Below are positions 49,588-57,997 of a stretch of DNA of 64,000 nucleotides, one piece after another. How positions within the stretch are numbered: the first letter of the stretch is position 1; each line of letters starts with the position of its first letter. Both the position numbers and the translations under genes were made by a program. Source of the DNA: Tahibacter soli (GTDB lineage Bacteria > Pseudomonadota > Gammaproteobacteria > Xanthomonadales > Rhodanobacteraceae); NCBI RefSeq assembly GCF_025717065.2, contig NZ_JAOVZO020000009.1:31555-95554 (forward strand), given 5' to 3'. Under the pieces are notes generated by a model. That model searched no databases. It saw nothing but the letters and a program-made list of their open reading frames with translations, and was not told the DNA's origin.

Positions 49588-51075
49588 ATGCGCCCTATGA
49601 CGCCCCACGACGATCTCGTAACCCTGCTGCGCGCCGCCACCCCGCTGATCGCGATCGAAACGCCCGAGGAGAGCCGGGCGATCGAAAGCTTTCGGCATGC
49701 GATCGGCGACGCGCTGCTGCCGCTCTACCGCTGGAGCATCACCGCCGGCCTGCGCCGGCTCGACATCGACGAGGACGACGACGAGTCGATCGCCCCCGAC
49801 GCGTCGTACACGCTGCAGGCGATGCGCGCCGCGAGAGAGCGCGGCGTGTACCTGATGCTCGATTTCAATCCCTACCTGCGCTATCCGATGGTGATGCGGC
49901 AGCTGCGCGAGATCGTGCAGCGCCAGGGCACGGCGGCGCACACGATCGTGCTGGTCGCACCGAAGCTCGACATTCCCGAGGAACTGGCACCGTACGTCAC
50001 GCGGTTTTCGCTGAGCCTGCCCGACGTGCACGCGATCGCCGACGTGGTGCGCTCGGAGGCCGCGCAGTACACGCGCGAGACCGGCCGACGCGTGGAGGTC
50101 GATGCCGACGCCGCGCGCGCGATCGTGCGCAACCTCGTCGGGCTGTCGCTCGCGGACGCGCGCCAGATCACGCGCCAGCTGATCTGGCGCGACGGCGCGC
50201 TCGGCCCGTCCGACCTGCCGGAGCTCGCGAAGGCGAAGTTCGAACTGTTGAACCGCGACGGCCTGCTGCATTTCGAATATCACACGTCGCAGTTCGCCGA
50301 CGTCGCGGGCCTGGCGCGGCTCAAGCGCTGGATCGCGCAGCGCCGCGGCGCGTTCGTCGGCGCCAAGAGCGCGATCAGGCTCGATCCGCCCAAGGGCGTG
50401 TTGCTGCTCGGCGTGCAGGGCTGCGGCAAGAGCCTTGCCGCGAAGGCGATCGCCGGCGGCTTCGGCGTGCCGCTCGCGCGGCTCGATTTCGGTTCGCTGT
50501 ACAACAAATTCCACGGCGAGACCGAACGCAACCTGCGCGCGGCGCTCAAGAACGCCGAACTCCTGTCGCCCTGCGTGCTGTGGATCGACGAGATCGAGAA
50601 GGGGCTCGCGCAAGGCACCTCCGACGACGGCGTGTCGCGGCGCGTGCTCGGTTATCTGCTCACGTGGATGGCCGAGCGCAAGGCGAACGTCTTCCTCGTG
50701 GCGACGGCGAACCAGGTGCACGAACTGCCGGCCGAACTCCTGCGCAAGGGGCGCTTCGACGAAATCTTCTTCGTCGACCTGCCGGATGCCGCCGTGCGCG
50801 CGGAAATCTTCCGCCTGCACCTGACCAGGCGCTCGCTCGACAAACTCGGCTTCGACACGGCCGCGCTCGCGGCGGCGGCCGAAGGATTCTCCGGCGCCGA
50901 AATCGAACAGGCGATCGTCGCGTCGCTGTACTCGGCCGCGGCCGAACAGCGCGATCTCGCGCAGGACGATCTCGTCGCCGAGATCCGGCAGACGCGGCCG
51001 CTGTCGGTGCTCATGGCCGAAAAAGTGGAGGCGTTGCGCGAATGGGCGCGGGAGAGGACGGTGCCGGCGGATTGA
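49588..51075 (+). CDS. AAA+ ATPase, Ycf46-like
   Basis: 495 residues from ATG 49588; ATG 49597 is also possible, and no strong ribosome-binding site is seen. The N-terminal half (LVTLLRAATPLIAIETPEES; LYRWSITAGLRRLD) is the usual non-catalytic region of bacterial Ycf46-like proteins. The AAA module follows: Walker A GVQGCGKSLAAKAI (about residue 275), pore-loop region SLYNKFHGETERNLRAALKN, Walker B PCVLWIDEIEKGLA (about residue 330), sensor FLVATANQV and arginine finger LRKGRFDEIFFVDLP. Possibly a remodelling or regulatory ATPase acting in the cytosol; partner unknown. It is divergent from the TPR/sulfotransferase gene (144 bases between starts) and followed by a REP doublet. Confidence 0.9.
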   Translation: MRPMTPHDDLVTLLRAATPLIAIETPEESRAIESFRHAIGDALLPLYRWSITAGLRRLDIDEDDDESIAPDASYTLQAMRAARERGVYLMLDFNPYLRYPMVMRQLREIVQRQGTAAHTIVLVAPKLDIPEELAPYVTRFSLSLPDVHAIADVVRSEAAQYTRETGRRVEVDADAARAIVRNLVGLSLADARQITRQLIWRDGALGPSDLPELAKAKFELLNRDGLLHFEYHTSQFADVAGLARLKRWIAQRRGAFVGAKSAIRLDPPKGVLLLGVQGCGKSLAAKAIAGGFGVPLARLDFGSLYNKFHGETERNLRAALKNAELLSPCVLWIDEIEKGLAQGTSDDGVSRRVLGYLLTWMAERKANVFLVATANQVHELPAELLRKGRFDEIFFVDLPDAAVRAEIFRLHLTRRSLDKLGFDTAALAAAAEGFSGAEIEQAIVASLYSAAAEQRDLAQDDLVAEIRQTRPLSVLMAEKVEALREWARERTVPAD

Positions 51076-51077
51076 CG

Positions 51078-51223
51078 AGCGCTCTACCCCAAGCTTGGTT
51101 GGGAGAGAGGGTTGAGCGAGGGGGCGACGCCAGGCAATTCCTCAACGTCGACGAAGTGCTACGCGTCGCCCCCTCACCCCAGCCCTCTCCCCCAGCTACG
51201 CTGGGGCGAGAGGAGAAAGCGCT
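51078..51223. repeat. REP doublet, family A, copy 3
   Basis: Flanked by AGCGCT on both sides (51078-51083 and 51218-51223). Left unit CTACCCCAAGCTTGGTTGGG..GAGAGGG, spacer with TTCCTCAACGTCGACGAAGTGC, right unit CCCCCTCACCCCAGCCCTCTCCCCC with GGGGCGAGAGG. The right edge GAGAAAGCGCTA gives the stop codon (TAG on the minus strand) of the alpha/beta-hydrolase gene at 51222, just as copy 1 does for the gene at 30657. Confidence 0.82.
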
Positions 51224-52229
51224 ACGGCGCCACGCGCGAGAGCTTCTCGGCGATGTAGTCCTCGGTCCAGCTGCGCAGCGTAAAGTCGCTGATGAAGCCG
51301 CAATGCCCGCCGGCCGGCGCGATCTCCAGTTCGGTCGTCGACGACAGTTTCAGATCCAGGAACCCCGCGACCGGAATGATCGGATCGTCGGCGGCCGTCA
51401 GCAGCGTCGCCGGCACGGAAAGGTCGGCGAGGCGGTCGCCGGCGATCGAATAGCCCTGCAGATACGCATCGAGCGTACCGAAGTCGGTGTGCCGCTCGAC
51501 CATCGTGCGCGTCAGCTCGCGCATCGAGTAGTTCAGCTCGTTCTCGGCGAAGCGCGCCGACTGCGGATACAGCTTCTGCTTGCGCCTGAGCGATTCGCGC
51601 CACTTGCGCATGAAATAGGCGTGGTAGAACCACGGCGCGCGCTCGATCGCTTCGAGGATCGCCGGCGGATGGATCGCCGGGCACACCGCGAGCGCGTACG
51701 CGAGCGCGATGCCGGCCGCCGGCGCGCGCAGCGCCACGCGCAGCGCGAAATTGCCGCCGAGCGAAAAGCCCGCTATCGCGAGCTTGGCGGGCTCGTACAG
51801 CCGCTCGATCTCGCGCACCGCGCCGACCACTTCGTCCAATCGGCAAGAATGGAACATTTCCTGGTTGAGATGATGCGTGTCGCCGTGGTCGCGAAAGTTG
51901 AGACGAAACACGTCCCACCCCTCGGCGAGCAGCCGCGCGCCGGTGTTGGTGAGGTACGCCGACTGCGCGCTGCCCTCCCAGCCGTGCAGCAGTACGACCA
52001 GGCCGCGCGCCGCGCCGCGCGCGCGCTGGCGCGTGTAGAAGCCCTGCAGGCGCACGTCGTCGCCGCAGTCGAGTATCACCTCCTCGACCGGGCCGTCGAG
52101 CGCCTCGCGGCGGCGCCGGAACAGCCAGCGGCGCACCCCGCTCGACGCGAGCACCGACTGCACGTGCGCGTTGCGCAGAAACCGATGAGGGTTGAAATCG
52201 CTCGCTCGCATGGTGCCGACGTCAGTCAT
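51222..52229 (-). CDS. Alpha/beta-fold hydrolase, YheT-like
   Basis: 335 residues from ATG 52229, overlapping the upstream acyltransferase gene by eight bases. YheT-type features: FLRNAHVQSVLAS at the N-terminus, VVLLHGWEGSAQSAYL (oxyanion-hole HG), FRDHGDTHHLNQEMFHS, the nucleophile elbow IAGFSLGGNFALRVAL (Ser), the acid in LLTAADDPIIPV and the His in APAGGHCGFI. Substrates of YheT-like hydrolases (EC 3.1.1.-) are esters or lipids, not defined. The neighbouring acyltransferase gene suggests lipid metabolism. ATG 52211 (MRASDFNPHRFLR) is an alternative start. The stop codon is at the edge of REP copy 3. Confidence 0.9.
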   Translation of the reverse strand: MTDVGTMRASDFNPHRFLRNAHVQSVLASSGVRRWLFRRRREALDGPVEEVILDCGDDVRLQGFYTRQRARGAARGLVVLLHGWEGSAQSAYLTNTGARLLAEGWDVFRLNFRDHGDTHHLNQEMFHSCRLDEVVGAVREIERLYEPAKLAIAGFSLGGNFALRVALRAPAAGIALAYALAVCPAIHPPAILEAIERAPWFYHAYFMRKWRESLRRKQKLYPQSARFAENELNYSMRELTRTMVERHTDFGTLDAYLQGYSIAGDRLADLSVPATLLTAADDPIIPVAGFLDLKLSSTTELEIAPAGGHCGFISDFTLRSWTEDYIAEKLSRVAP

Positions 52230-53025
52230 TCAGACCGAGCGCCTCGACGATGCGTACGCGCGCCGCCTCGGCGGTGCGACGCCGGCCGTCGGCGCCCTGC
52301 TCGACCGGTGTGCAGAAGTGTACTTCGGCGGTCATGCCCGGTCCGCCGAGCACGCGCAGGAAGTTCGCGAGAAAACTTTCGCCGGGGCCGAACGCGACCG
52401 CGGGGTCCTGCCGTCCGTCGTTGCCGTAGCGCAGCGCGACCGGCTGCACCGGCACCTGCGCATCGACCGCGACCTGGAAGATGCGCGCGTGGAACGTGCG
52501 CACGCGGTCGCCGGCGCCGGTACCGCCTTCCGGGAACACGCCGACCGGCTTGCCTTCGCGCAGTCGCACGACGACGCGGTCCATCACCGCGGCGAGCGAG
52601 TGGCCGCTGCCGCGCTGGTGGTAGATCGTGCCGGCGCGGCTGGCGAGCCAGCCGACGAGCGGCCAGCGTCCGATTTCGGCCTTCGCGACGAAACACATGA
52701 ATGCCTGACTGTGTAAAAGTTCAATATCCAGCCACGACAGATGATTGGCGACGAACAGCACCGGCCCGGGCACCGGCTGGCCGTAGCGGCGAATGCGAAA
52801 ACCGAAGCAGCGCACGAGCCAGCGCGACCACCACGACACCATCCATTCGTCGAGCGGCTGCGCGCCGACGCGCACGCGCGAGCCGAGCGGATTGATCACG
52901 AGCAGTGCCAGCGGCAGCGCGATCAGGATGTGCACGAGCAGGAGCGGCGTGCGCACGAGATAGCGCAGGGGTCGCAAACGGTCGCGGCGCGGCGCGGGCA
53001 TCGAGGAGTCGGCGGCGGAGTTCAT
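52222..53025 (-). CDS. 1-acyl-sn-glycerol-3-phosphate acyltransferase family protein
   Basis: 267 residues with an N-terminal membrane helix (YLVRTPLLLVHILIALPLAL, about residues 22-41). Acyltransferase motifs: block I FVANHLSWLDIELL (HX4D), block II-like AKAEIGRWPLVGW, block III VFPEGGTGAGD and block IV VPVQPVALRY. PlsC-type enzymes acylate lysophosphatidic acid or, in lyso-ornithine-lipid synthases (OlsA), ornithine lipids at the inner membrane; the block I sequence does not decide between them. First gene of a two-gene operon with the YheT-like hydrolase. Confidence 0.92.
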   Translation of the reverse strand: MNSAADSSMPAPRRDRLRPLRYLVRTPLLLVHILIALPLALLVINPLGSRVRVGAQPLDEWMVSWWSRWLVRCFGFRIRRYGQPVPGPVLFVANHLSWLDIELLHSQAFMCFVAKAEIGRWPLVGWLASRAGTIYHQRGSGHSLAAVMDRVVVRLREGKPVGVFPEGGTGAGDRVRTFHARIFQVAVDAQVPVQPVALRYGNDGRQDPAVAFGPGESFLANFLRVLGGPGMTAEVHFCTPVEQGADGRRRTAEAARVRIVEALGLND

Positions 53026-53119
53026 TCGCGCAACTTTAACGAAGCGCGGCAGTACGCGCTATGAAACTCGCTCATGCAAGACGCGGCGCTGTCGTCGTTT
53101 CGTCACAATCGCGCGCTTG

Positions 53120-53152
53120 AAAAACGGAACGACCGTTTGTCACGGGTCGTTC
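53120..53152 (-). terminator. Rho-independent terminator overlapping the srkA stop codon
   Basis: GAACGACC (53127-53134) pairs with GGTCGTTC (53145-53152). On the minus strand the stem is followed by CGTTTTT (53126-53120). The 5' arm is coding sequence (the Leu-Asn-Asp-Pro end of SrkA) and the TGA stop (53142-53140) lies in the loop, so the gene end and the terminator are merged. Confidence 0.75.
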
Positions 53153-54087
53153 AACGTGCGCGCCGCCTCGGCGAGATCGCCGACGTGCTGCTCCCACCAG
53201 CGCGGCTCGCCCACGTGCGCGAACGCGGCCGGAAACGCGGGGTCGCCCCAGCGCGCGGCGATCCAACCGGCCCAGTGCACCTGCCGCATCAGACGCAGCG
53301 GTTCGATCAGCGCGATCTCGCGGTAGTCGAAGTCGCGGAACTCCGTGTACCCCTCCAGCAGGAGATCGAGCGCACGCCGATCCGGCGCGAGCATCCACAG
53401 ATCCTGCACCGCGGGACCCATGCGCGCATCGTCGAGATCGACGAAGTGCGGACCGTGGTCGGTCCACAGCACGTTGCCAGGATGACAGTCGCCGTGCAGA
53501 CGCAGCGTACGTGCCGACGCGTGCGAAAACGCCGCCGCGAGCGGCGCGGCGAGCGCCTCGACCGCCGCGCGATAGCGCCGGTCGAGGCCGTCGGGCAAGA
53601 GCGGCGAGGCGAGCACCGCGGCCGATGCGCCGTACAGGAACGTGTCGAGATCGATCGCGCCGCGCGACGCGAACCGCGCGCGCGCGCCGACCGCATGGAT
53701 GCGCGCGATCAGCCGGCCCATCCACGCGAGATGGTCGGCCGACTCGAGCGTCGGGGCGCGTCCGCCGCGGCGCGGATAGACGGCGACGCGAAAGCCTTCG
53801 ACGTGATGCAGCGTCGCGCCGTCGATGACGAGCGGCGCGACGACCGGCAGTTCGGCGTCGGCGAGTTCCAGCGCGAACGCATGCTCTTCGGCGATCGCGG
53901 CGTCCGACCAGCGCGCCGGCCGATAGAATTTCGCCACGACCGGCGCGGCGTCTTCGATGCCGACCTGGTATACGCGGTTTTCGAAACTGTTCAGCGCCAG
54001 CAGGCGTCCGTCGGGCTCCAGGCCCACCGCGGCGAGCGACGCGAGCACGCGGTCGGGACTCAGGCTCGCGTACGGCGCGCCGGTCAC
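53140..54087 (-). CDS. srkA: Stress-response Ser/Thr kinase SrkA (YihE/RdoA family)
   Basis: 315 residues. SrkA/YihE landmarks: LNSFENRVYQVGIEDAAPVV at the nucleotide-binding site, VAKFYRPARWSDAAIAEEH, the catalytic loop LRLHGDCHPGNVLW (Asp and Asn) and the metal-binding HFVDLDDARMGPAVQDLW. The family has a choline-kinase-like fold, and in enteric bacteria SrkA protects cells from stress-induced death. It is preceded by a hotdog thioesterase gene with a four-base ATGA overlap, so both are in one operon. The terminator overlaps its stop. Confidence 0.94.
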   Translation of the reverse strand: MTGAPYASLSPDRVLASLAAVGLEPDGRLLALNSFENRVYQVGIEDAAPVVAKFYRPARWSDAAIAEEHAFALELADAELPVVAPLVIDGATLHHVEGFRVAVYPRRGGRAPTLESADHLAWMGRLIARIHAVGARARFASRGAIDLDTFLYGASAAVLASPLLPDGLDRRYRAAVEALAAPLAAAFSHASARTLRLHGDCHPGNVLWTDHGPHFVDLDDARMGPAVQDLWMLAPDRRALDLLLEGYTEFRDFDYREIALIEPLRLMRQVHWAGWIAARWGDPAFPAAFAHVGEPRWWEQHVGDLAEAARTLNDP

Positions 54088-54515
54088 TTCGCCGGCCGCG
54101 GCACGACCGCGAGCGTGATGCGCGAAATGCAGGCGAGATCGCCCTTGTCGTTGACGATGCGGATCTCCCAGACCTGCGTCGTGCGCCCGACGTGCAGCGG
54201 TCGCGCCGTGCCGGTGACTTCGCCGGCCTGCACCGCGCGCACGTGGTTCGCGTTGATTTCGAGCCCCACCGCGAGTTCCTTCGACGGATCGAGCGTGAGC
54301 ACGCCGGCCATGCTGCCGAGCGTTTCGGCGAGCAGCACCGACGCGCCGCCGTGCAGGAGGCCGAACGGCTGGCGCGTACGCGCGTCGACCGGCATCGTCG
54401 CGCGGATGTAGTCGTCGCCGACTTCGACGATGCGGATGCCGAGCGCCGCGGCGGCCGTGTCGCGATTGAGGTCGTTCAGTTGCGCAAGGTCGGCGGCTTG
54501 TTTGAAAAGGCTCAT
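54084..54515 (-). CDS. PaaI/YdiI-type hotdog thioesterase
   Basis: 143 residues. Hotdog-fold thioesterase motif QPFGLLHGGASVLLAETLGS (residues about 49-68, the HGG and catalytic Glu region) followed by VGLEINANHVRAVQAGEVTG. This matches the YdiI/MenI/YbdB group that hydrolyses aryl- or acyl-CoA thioesters, for example 1,4-dihydroxy-2-naphthoyl-CoA in menaquinone synthesis. Cytosolic. It is upstream of srkA with overlapping start/stop and is divergent from the ferredoxin-reductase gene (98 bases between starts). Confidence 0.9.
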   Translation of the reverse strand: MSLFKQAADLAQLNDLNRDTAAAALGIRIVEVGDDYIRATMPVDARTRQPFGLLHGGASVLLAETLGSMAGVLTLDPSKELAVGLEINANHVRAVQAGEVTGTARPLHVGRTTQVWEIRIVNDKGDLACISRITLAVVPRPAK

Positions 54516-54613
54516 CGTGGGTGCTCGCTGGTCGGTCGACGCCGCATTACAGCGGTTAGCGGCGCCGGGCGAAAGGGCGACATCGGCCGCGTCGCTATCG
54601 GCCCGGCGCCCCC

Positions 54614-55705
54614 ATGCGCGACAATCGGTCCATCGCGACAGCGGAATTTGGCGTGACCCACACCGTAACGTTGGCTGCCAGCGGCAAGCGCTTCGACGTC
54701 GCCGCCGGCGAAACCGTCCTGGAAGCGGCGCAGCGCGCGGGTCTGGCGCTGCCGTATTCGTGCCTCTCGGGCGTCTGCGGCAGCTGCAAGGCCGGGCTGA
54801 TCGAGGGCGACGTGACGTATCCGCGCAACCCGCCGGCCGCGCTCAACGCGGCCGAGCAGGCGCGCCATCAGGTGCTGCTGTGCCAGGCGGTACCGGCCGG
54901 CGACCTGACGATCGCCGCGCGCGAAATCGCATCGCTCGCCGACATGCCGCGCCGGACGATGCCGCTCAAGGTGATCGCGAAAGAGCGCCTGGCGCCCGAC
55001 GTCGTGCGCCTGATGCTGACACCGCCGCGCGGCGAACGCCTGAACCGGCTCGCCGGCCAGTATCTCGACGTGCTGCTGCCCGACGGCAAGCGCCGCGCGT
55101 TTTCGATCGCGAACGCGCCGCACCAGGGCGTCGACATCGAGCTGCACATCCGCCACGTCGCCGGCGGCGGCTTCACCACGCGCGTGTTCGACGAGATCGA
55201 CGTCGGCGCCGTGCTGCGCGTGGAAGGCCCGCTCGGCACGTTCGTGCCGCGCGAGGATTCCGAACGGCCGATGCTGCTCGTCGCCGGCGGCACCGGCTTT
55301 GCGCCGGTCAAGGCGCTGGTCGAGCACTTCGTGCACCTGGGCACTTTGCGCCCGATGACGCTGTACCGGGGCGCGCGCCGCGCCGAAGACCTGTACCAGC
55401 CCGAGCTGCCGCTGGGCTGGCAGCGCGACGCCGCGAACTTCCGCTACGTCCCCGTGGTCTCCGACCCGGAATTCGCCGGACCGCACCGACAGGGCCTCGT
55501 GCACGAAATCGTCATTGCCGAACACCCCGACCTTGCGGGTTTCGATGTATACATGAGCGGACCGCCGGCAATGATCGACGCGGGCCGCCGCAGCTTCGTC
55601 GACGCGGGTCTGCCGGAGGATCGCCTGTACTACGACAGCTTCGACTACGCGCCCGACGTACTCGCGGAAATCTTGAAGAACCGCGCCGGAATCCATGGCC
55701 TATGA
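54614..55705 (+). CDS. 2Fe-2S ferredoxin / FAD / NAD(P) reductase (AscD/CDP-6-deoxy-glucoseen-reductase-like)
   Basis: 363 residues. N-terminal plant-type 2Fe-2S domain with Cys50, Cys55, Cys58 (CLSGVCGSCKAGL) and Cys90 (VLLCQAVPAGDL), then an FAD-binding domain (KRRAFSIANAP) and an NAD(P)-binding domain (RPMLLVAGGTGFAPVKALVE; FDVYMSGPPAMIDAGR). The arrangement is that of CDP-6-deoxy-delta-3,4-glucoseen reductases and phenol-hydroxylase-type reductases. In Xanthomonadales such a gene is often a general electron-transfer reductase. A GTG about 12 codons in is an alternative start. ATGA overlap with the DUF2845 gene downstream suggests a common operon. Confidence 0.9.
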   Translation: MRDNRSIATAEFGVTHTVTLAASGKRFDVAAGETVLEAAQRAGLALPYSCLSGVCGSCKAGLIEGDVTYPRNPPAALNAAEQARHQVLLCQAVPAGDLTIAAREIASLADMPRRTMPLKVIAKERLAPDVVRLMLTPPRGERLNRLAGQYLDVLLPDGKRRAFSIANAPHQGVDIELHIRHVAGGGFTTRVFDEIDVGAVLRVEGPLGTFVPREDSERPMLLVAGGTGFAPVKALVEHFVHLGTLRPMTLYRGARRAEDLYQPELPLGWQRDAANFRYVPVVSDPEFAGPHRQGLVHEIVIAEHPDLAGFDVYMSGPPAMIDAGRRSFVDAGLPEDRLYYDSFDYAPDVLAEILKNRAGIHGL

Positions 55706-56265
55706 AACGACTCGTACTCCTGTTGCTGCTTCTCGCCGTCGCGCTGCCCGCGCAGGCACTGCGCTGCGGCTCGCGCGTGGTCACGACCGGCGATCGCGAC
55801 ATCCTCGCGCGCGACCGCTGCGGCGAGCCCTACTACACCGACCAGATGGTGGTGGTCGACGTCTACGGCGCCGACGGGCCGGTCGAGCGCCAGGTCGAAA
55901 ATGTCTACGACGTCTGGTATTACAATTTTGGCCCGCGCAAGCTGATGGTGCGGCTGCTGTTTCTGAACGGCCGCCTCGAGCGCGAAGACACGCTCGGCTA
56001 CGGCGTCAACCAGCTCGGTGACAGCTGCAGCCTCGACAGCTACCCGAGCGGCATGTCGGCCGGCGAAATCGTCGCGTACTGCGGCCTGCCCGCCTCGCGC
56101 CACGAACAGCGCGAAGCGCTCGTGCGCCGCGACGGCCTGGGCCGCGAGCGCTATCGCCCGATACGCCGCGAAACCTGGACCTACGATCTCGGCGGCAACA
56201 GGCTCCTGCGCGTATTGACGCTCGAAAACGGGCGGCTGCAGAGCGTCGACACCGAGCGGCGCTGA
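55702..56265 (+). CDS. DUF2845 secreted protein
   Basis: 187 residues from ATG 55702, overlapping the reductase stop by four bases. Signal peptide (MKRLVLLLLLLAVALPAQA, cleaved before LRCGSR). The mature sequence ALRCGSRVVTTGDRDILARD RCGEPYY is the start of DUF2845, a periplasmic family often found twice in tandem within one protein; here the motif recurs at CSLDSYPSGMSAGEIVAYCG. Four Cys suggest two disulfides. Function unknown. Four bases separate its stop from the response-regulator start. Confidence 0.88.
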   Translation: MKRLVLLLLLLAVALPAQALRCGSRVVTTGDRDILARDRCGEPYYTDQMVVVDVYGADGPVERQVENVYDVWYYNFGPRKLMVRLLFLNGRLEREDTLGYGVNQLGDSCSLDSYPSGMSAGEIVAYCGLPASRHEQREALVRRDGLGRERYRPIRRETWTYDLGGNRLLRVLTLENGRLQSVDTERR

Positions 56266-56269
56266 AGCC

Positions 56270-56902
56270 GTGGAGCGCGTCGAGATCGCGTTGGCCGACG
56301 ATCAGGCGCTCGTGCGCGAGGGCCTGAAGTCGCTGCTGCGCGGCCTCGGTATCGATGTGGTCGTCGAAGCGGCCGATGGCGAGGCGCTGCTCGCGGCGCT
56401 TTCGTCGCGGCGGGTGCAGGTCGTCGTGTCGGACATCCGCATGCCCGGCGTCGGCGGCGTCGACGCCCTGCGCGCCCTGCGCGAACGCGGCGACGCGACG
56501 CCGGTGGTGCTGCTCACGACGTTCGACGATTCGGCGCTGCTGCTCGACGCGGTCGACGCCGGCGCGCAGGGTTTTCTGCTCAAGGACGCCTCGCCCGAAG
56601 ACCTGTGCGACGCGATCCGCCGCGTCGCGCGCGGCGAAGTGCTGCTGCAGCCGGTCGCGACCGAGCCGGTGCGCTCGCGCTACGCGTTTCACGCGCAGGA
56701 CGCGCCGAAGGCGCTGTTCACCGAGCGCGAGGTCAGCATCCTGCGCCTGCTCGCCGGCGGCTATTCGAACAAGGAAATCGCGCGCAGCCTGTTTCTCGCC
56801 GAAGGCACCGTGAAGAACTACGTCTCGGACATTCTCGACAAGCTCGACACGCGCGACCGCACCCGCGCCGTGCTCAAAGCCATTACGCTGCGCATCATCT
56901 GA
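56270..56902 (+). CDS. NarL/FixJ-type response regulator
   Basis: 210 residues starting with GTG 56270, four bases after the DUF2845 gene. Receiver domain with acidic pocket (IALADDQALVREGLKSLLRG) and phospho-Asp55 (VVVSDIRMPGVGGVDAL), Thr/Lys switch residues (LLTTFDD; FLLKDASPEDL), then a LuxR-type helix-turn-helix (FTEREVSILRLLAGGYSNKE; EGTVKNYVSDILDKLDTRDR). No histidine kinase is next to it; in relatives a NarX-like kinase gene is usually adjacent. DNA targets unknown. Confidence 0.92.
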   Translation: MERVEIALADDQALVREGLKSLLRGLGIDVVVEAADGEALLAALSSRRVQVVVSDIRMPGVGGVDALRALRERGDATPVVLLTTFDDSALLLDAVDAGAQGFLLKDASPEDLCDAIRRVARGEVLLQPVATEPVRSRYAFHAQDAPKALFTEREVSILRLLAGGYSNKEIARSLFLAEGTVKNYVSDILDKLDTRDRTRAVLKAITLRII

Positions 56903-56923
56903 ACGACGCGGCTCCGGTTACGC

Positions 56924-57997
56924 ATGCGCATCTGCCTTTCGATGATCGTCAAGAACGAGGCGCCGGTGATCGAGCGCTGCCTCGCCTCGGTCAAGCCGTA
57001 CATCCACGCGTGGGCGATCAGCGACACCGGTTCGACCGACGGCACGCAGGACATCGTGCGCCGCGCCCTGGCCGGCGTGCCGGGCGAACTGATCGAGCGG
57101 CCGTGGGTCGATTTCGCGCACAACCGCAACGAGGCGTTGGCGCTCGCGAAGAAGCACGGCGACGCCGCGCTCGTGATCGACGCCGACGAGGTGCTCGAAG
57201 TGGCTCCCGACGCGGCGCGTCCCGCGCCCGAAGCGCCCGGCCACATGTTCGAATTCCTGTTCGGCGACACGCGCTACGCGCGCGTCGCGCTGGTGCGGCT
57301 CGACCGCGACTGGCGCTGGGAGGGCGTGCTGCACGAAGTGCTCGTCTGCGACGCGCTGCGCGACGCCAGGCGCCTGCCCGGCTGGGCGGTCCGCATCTTC
57401 ACCGACGGCGCGCGCAGCCGCCAGCCGAGCGCCGACAAGTACGCCGCCGACGCCGACGTGCTGCGCCGCGCGCTCGCCGCCGAACCGGAGCATGCACGCT
57501 ACGCGTTCTACTACGCGCAAAGCCTGCGCGACGCGGGACGGCTCGACGAGTCGCTCGCCGCCTACGAGCGCCGCGTCGCGCTCGGCGGCTGGGACGAAGA
57601 ACTTTACTATTCCAAATTGCAGATCGCGTCGTTGCGCGAACGGCTCGGCCGGCCGTATGCCGATGTCGTCGCCGCGTGGCTCGCCGCTCACGACGCGCGG
57701 CCGGCCCGGGCCGAGGCGATGTGCGAACTCGCCCGCTACTGCCGGTTGAACGAACGCTATCCGTCGGCGCTCGTGTTCGCGCGCGTCGCGGCCGGTCTTG
57801 CGCGGCCCGACGATCTGTTGTTCGTCGATCACGCCGTCTACGCGTGGCGCGCGCGCGACGAGCTGTCGATCGCGGCGTGGTACTGCGGCGACAAGCGCCT
57901 GTCGGAAACGCTGTGCCGCGACCTGCTCGCCGATCCCGCGCTGCCGGCCGAACAGCGCGAACGCGTCGAACGCAATCTCGCGTTTTCAGTGGGTTGA
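56924..57997 (+). CDS. Family 2 glycosyltransferase with C-terminal TPR-like region (SunS-type)
   Basis: 357 residues. The GT-A catalytic part is short: MRICLSMIVKNEAPVIERCL, AISDTGSTDGTQDIVRRAL, FAHNRNEALALAK and the metal-binding ALVIDADEVLEV (DxD), with WEGVLHEVLV behind it. The second half (residues about 185-340) is helical with TPR-like repeats (YYAQSLRDAGRLDESLAAYE). This build is seen in SunS-like glycosyltransferases that modify peptides or proteins, and in many GT2 proteins of unknown target. No peptide substrate gene is nearby. The 3' end overlaps the convergent WYL gene by 12 bases. Confidence 0.9.
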   Translation: MRICLSMIVKNEAPVIERCLASVKPYIHAWAISDTGSTDGTQDIVRRALAGVPGELIERPWVDFAHNRNEALALAKKHGDAALVIDADEVLEVAPDAARPAPEAPGHMFEFLFGDTRYARVALVRLDRDWRWEGVLHEVLVCDALRDARRLPGWAVRIFTDGARSRQPSADKYAADADVLRRALAAEPEHARYAFYYAQSLRDAGRLDESLAAYERRVALGGWDEELYYSKLQIASLRERLGRPYADVVAAWLAAHDARPARAEAMCELARYCRLNERYPSALVFARVAAGLARPDDLLFVDHAVYAWRARDELSIAAWYCGDKRLSETLCRDLLADPALPAEQRERVERNLAFSVG

